NCBI RefSeq assembly: GCF_001522545.3
Contig: NC_031799.1
Span: forward strand, 40,106,001 to 40,170,000
Source: Parus major
Taxonomy: Eukaryota > Chordata > Aves > Passeriformes > Paridae
Reading direction: 5' to 3'
Length of the DNA: 64,000 bases
Made by a program: the position numbers and the translations under genes. The notes below the pieces were generated by a model that saw nothing but the letters and a program-made list of their open reading frames with translations, was not told the origin of the DNA and made no database searches. Shown here one piece after another: positions 60,767 to 64,000 of the stretch. Within the stretch, counting starts at the first letter, position 1; each line of letters starts with the position of its first letter.

Positions 60767-61112
60767 AGCCTGGAGAAGAGGAGGCTTCAGAGAGTGCAAC
60801 CTTTTTGTTTTTAAGTGGGACTTACAAGAAAGACAGAGGAAAGCTATTTGCCAAAGCATTCAGTGACAGTACATGGGGTAGTTGTTTTAAACAGAGTACA
60901 GTTATGATTGAGTATACAGAAAATATTTTTATGATGAATATGGTGAAATACAGAAATAGGTTACCCAAATGTGAGTGACTCCTCATTGGAAATGTTTAAG
61001 GTTAATGTTGAGAGGAATATTAAGCAACTTGATCTAATGAAAAGTCCATTCCCCTATCATAGGGCTGAACCTGGTGGACCTTATGATTGTCTTAAGATGG
61101 TAATATTCTATT

Positions 61113-63211
61113 ACCTAGAACAGCTGTAAAAAAGAAAAAAGTTGTACTTAAAGAGGTAACAGGTAAATCAGATTTGCTGAGCTTTATAACCTTATGGGTA
61201 CAGTTATCTTATTTATTGTTTTCCAATTTTAATGGTGATTGCCACTTCCCAAGAAAATTTACAAACAGCACATAGTGTTCCAGAATAGCTAAGTTCCAGT
61301 TAGCTAAGTTAGTTTCTACTCTTAAACAGAAATTAGGATTTTAAGTCTTGCCTATGAAATTGCTGTCATTTGGGATTGGATAATAAAGCAGTAATATAGT
61401 CTTAATAAGGAAGAAAAAATAATAAAAGAAAACGATACAGTGGAAGAGTGGAAATAGCCTATGTATTTTATATTTGATACATTAATCATGCAAAATAATA
61501 AAACTTTTGGGTTCTAGGAGACTTTTGGATCATTAATGGGTTACTAAAAAACAGTCTGGAGGTAGAGATACACCAATGTTACTGTCAGGTATTCATATAG
61601 GGCAAAATTTAATGCATTAACAAAACATTTTTCACCTGACTGATTTTGTCCTGTTGTAGAGACTTATCGATCGATCAGTGCTACAGGTTGGTAGCATCTT
61701 TGAAAAAGCCAATTTTCAGCTATCTTGTCTGCCTGCTTAGGAAGGAAATGCTTTAATGTGTTGTATGGTAGATGTAAAGGTGTAAAGGAAGAGGTACATG
61801 TGATTTACAATATCTAGGTGTTTGAAATCTCTCTCTCTGGGAAACATACTTTGTACATAGTTCCTTTTTGAGAAACAAAGGGTAGGATTGAAGGTGGAGA
61901 AAAGAAGGAAAAGCGAACGTTTTAATTTTTACACAACAGTAGAGTACATGGCTACAAACTCTAGGAATTTGTCGAAATACAGAGTTCCTTTCTGTGATTC
62001 AGTTTCCATGAATCAGACAGGTGCTCTTGGTGGTACACCTGCCTGTTCCTCTAATTAGTGTATTGCTATCCTAAATCCAGAAGAAACACAGCCTTTTAAA
62101 AAAAAATTAATATACAGTATAATTGATTGTAAAATAAGATGTGCTTACCTTGCATTAACACAATTGGCCCTTTTAAATCTAATGATCACCTTATAGTGAA
62201 AGGCACTTACACTTGCTGTATAAGTGAAAAGACATTGTCCTCTGGAGTCTTTCTTGGTAGTGTTCTCCCAGAGATTCTGAATCCTACCAACCAAACTGCA
62301 TGATGGTCAGGAGCAATTGTAAAGCCTTTGCTGGGTGCTTTGAAAACATAAAAGTAGTTTCTCTTAGTAAAGAAAACTCTAAACGCATATATGAGCATTT
62401 GCAGTTTTTCTTGTGTAAAAACAACTGTAAATTGTTTTAGTGTTGTCTTTATGCACTAAGAAAAGAGATCATGGATGTGAATTGCTTAGAATTGTGGTGG
62501 GATCTTCTCTGCAGAGCTAGGATTTTGTTTATGTCTGTACTTCTGACCTACTTCACTTAAAAGACAGCCCTTCTTCAAACTCTTGAGGTTGAGCAATACC
62601 AGGTGTGAATCAGCACACTGAATGGTTTCTTATATCCCTGCAATTCTGAAGTAGTTTCCCGATACAGAGTTTAATTACTGCTGTTCCCACAGATGATTCT
62701 GGAATACAAATTAAAGACATCTAGGTTTTGCTGCTTATTGTAAACATAGGAGATATCTGGAGAAGTAAAATATGGTTGCTGTTTTCTGAAGAGCCTGTCT
62801 GATTTTCGTGGATTGCATGGAGGGTACCAATTCAATTCACAATAGCAAAACATTGCCAGTAGCTTTCTCCCGTCCTTCTTCTTATTCTCCTATAGCCCCA
62901 GCTGAAATGACACCTGTATTTCCCTTGAAGCCAACATCCTGAACAATTATATTTTTTTTTAGTCTTGTCACACCCTTTATCTTTCTTTGGAGTAAAGTAG
63001 AATTAAGCAGAAATTGTTTCTAGTTTTGCTGTTGAATTTTAAGGGTTTACTGTAAGGAGCAGAATTAATGAGCCTTAGGAAACACAAGTATGACAAGTAT
63101 GACAAAACACCATATGACAGTTGAATACTTAATTCTGTTGCTTGTCTGGAAGCTGGAGGTTGTGGTCACTTTCTATTACAAAAAATACATTTCTGTGCTC
63201 TTAGTCATAAA
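61113..63211 (+). other. SPIN1: SPIN1 intron 2, unannotated part
   Basis: AT-rich intron. I looked for the next SPIN1 coding exon (which should begin GHAGVSANMMKKR-like) and did not see it. Nothing recognised. Confidence 0.5.
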
Positions 63212-63840
63212 AAAATAAAATAGTTTCATGTGAAAGGGACCTTTTAAAGGTCATCTTGTCCAATTCCTGCAGTTAGTGGGGACATCTTCAACTAGATCAG
63301 GTTGCTTTGTGCCCCATACAGCCTGGATTTAGACACTTCCAGGGATGGGGCAGCCACCACCTCTGTCCAACCTGTGCTAGTATTTAACCACACTCAATAT
63401 AAAATAACTTATTTCTTACAGGTAATCTTCTCCATTTTGAAATTGTTACCCTGTGTCCTGTTGTAACAGGTCCTGCTAAAAAGTCTGTCCCCATCTTTCT
63501 TATAGGCCCCTTTCACATGCTGGAAGGCGGCAAAAAGGTCTCCCCAGAGCTTTCTCTTCTCCAGGCCAAACAATCCCAACTCTAACCTTACTTCATGCAG
63601 GAGGTGCTCTTGCCATCAGGTCATCTTCATGGCCTTTTTGTGACCTCATTCCAGCAAGTCTGTTCAGTGCTGGCATCCCAGAGCTGGATGCAGGGTTCCA
63701 GGTGGGGTGTCACCAGAGCAGAGCAGAGGGACAGAATCCCCTCCCTCCCCTGCTGCCCACACTGCTCTGGATGCAGCCCAGGACACGTTTGGCTCTCTGT
63801 GCTGGGAGTGCCCATGGCTGGGTCATGTCCAGCTTGCTCC
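63212..63840 (-). mobile_element. CR1 LINE 3' fragment, antisense
   Basis: The CR1 3' region runs from about tttcatgtgaaagggacc to catggctgggtcatgtccag, 5'-truncated. The block 63670-63830 (cagagctggatgcagggttc) is highly conserved with 19300-19480 in reverse complement. Confidence 0.9.
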
Positions 63841-64000
63841 ATTCTTAGGGACCAAGGAAGATTCAGGAGGCAGATAATTCTGATTTTGACCTTCTTACGA
63901 AAATATATTAAACATCGGGATTCTATGCTATTCTGTCCCCATGTCCAGAGCTGCTGTAGAGGACAGAAACTACACAACTCTGTTGTTTCTACAGTTGTGG
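63841..64000 (+). other. SPIN1: SPIN1 intron 2, window edge
   Basis: Short remainder, no feature recognised. Confidence 0.5.

Larger units (their letters stand above)
60011..61112 (+). mobile_element. CR1 LINE 3' fragment, sense, split by an LTR
   Basis: The phrase ttgttcagcct (60085-60095) continues after the inserted LTR at agcctggagaagagg (60767), restoring the CR1 order. It runs on to the CR1 3' end near 61112 (atggtaatattctatta). The interrupted 5-bp agcct occurs on both sides of the LTR. Confidence 0.85.

Noticed and set aside
1..64000. CRISPR arrays, operons, tRNA or rRNA genes
   Set aside because: No regularly spaced repeats, no bacterial gene organisation, and no cloverleaf or rRNA segments recognised; the window is vertebrate.

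Overview
This window is nuclear DNA from a bird, with nothing bacterial in it. The evidence is the many CR1 (chicken repeat 1) LINE fragments on both strands, several avian-type retroviral LTR families, AT-rich spacers, one large CpG island with spliceable 5' exons, and a short coding exon whose 17 codons read as the N-terminus of spindlin-1 (SPIN1). I could run no search; names rest on motifs I can read. SPIN1 is Z-linked in chicken with a W copy, so sex-chromosome origin is likely, but the window cannot say which.

Layout. 1-21.3 kb is intergenic. It holds CR1 fragments, a 3.4-kb internally deleted class II (alpha/beta-like) endogenous retrovirus at 4836-8240, a solo LTR of the same family on the minus strand at 10849-11142, and another minus-strand LTR remnant near 15.4-15.8 kb. 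At 21.5-22.76 kb lies a CpG-island promoter with a probable non-coding first exon (splice donor after 21945) and a possible second 5' exon (donor after 22863). From there to 58390 is what looks like a ~36-kb first intron of SPIN1. It is filled with CR1s (one nested in another), several LTRs, a small retrovirus remnant keeping only part of Env (44685-45993), and an ERVL-like provirus on the minus strand (49931-53189). The SPIN1 start-codon exon is 58391-58619. The rest is intron 2, with CR1s, an LTR inserted in a CR1 with a 5-bp target duplication, and a 295-N assembly gap (60211-60505).

Only one host gene is visible: plus-strand promoter and first exon(s) near 22 kb, start codon at 58568, remaining coding exons beyond the window. 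Most other recognisable content is transposable-element sequence. The best leads are: (1) an LTR family with non-canonical TA...TA termini, supported by two independent insertions each with a perfect 6-bp target duplication; (2) an intronic LTR at 28.25-29.46 kb that brings a CpG-rich segment and two tandem CTCF-like motifs into SPIN1; (3) a 48-bp near-perfect hairpin at 30619-30666; (4) an ATGAATG overlap of an upstream ORF with the SPIN1 start; (5) a sequencing gap in the middle of an LTR whose relative is GC-rich there. I found no convincing novel gene system.
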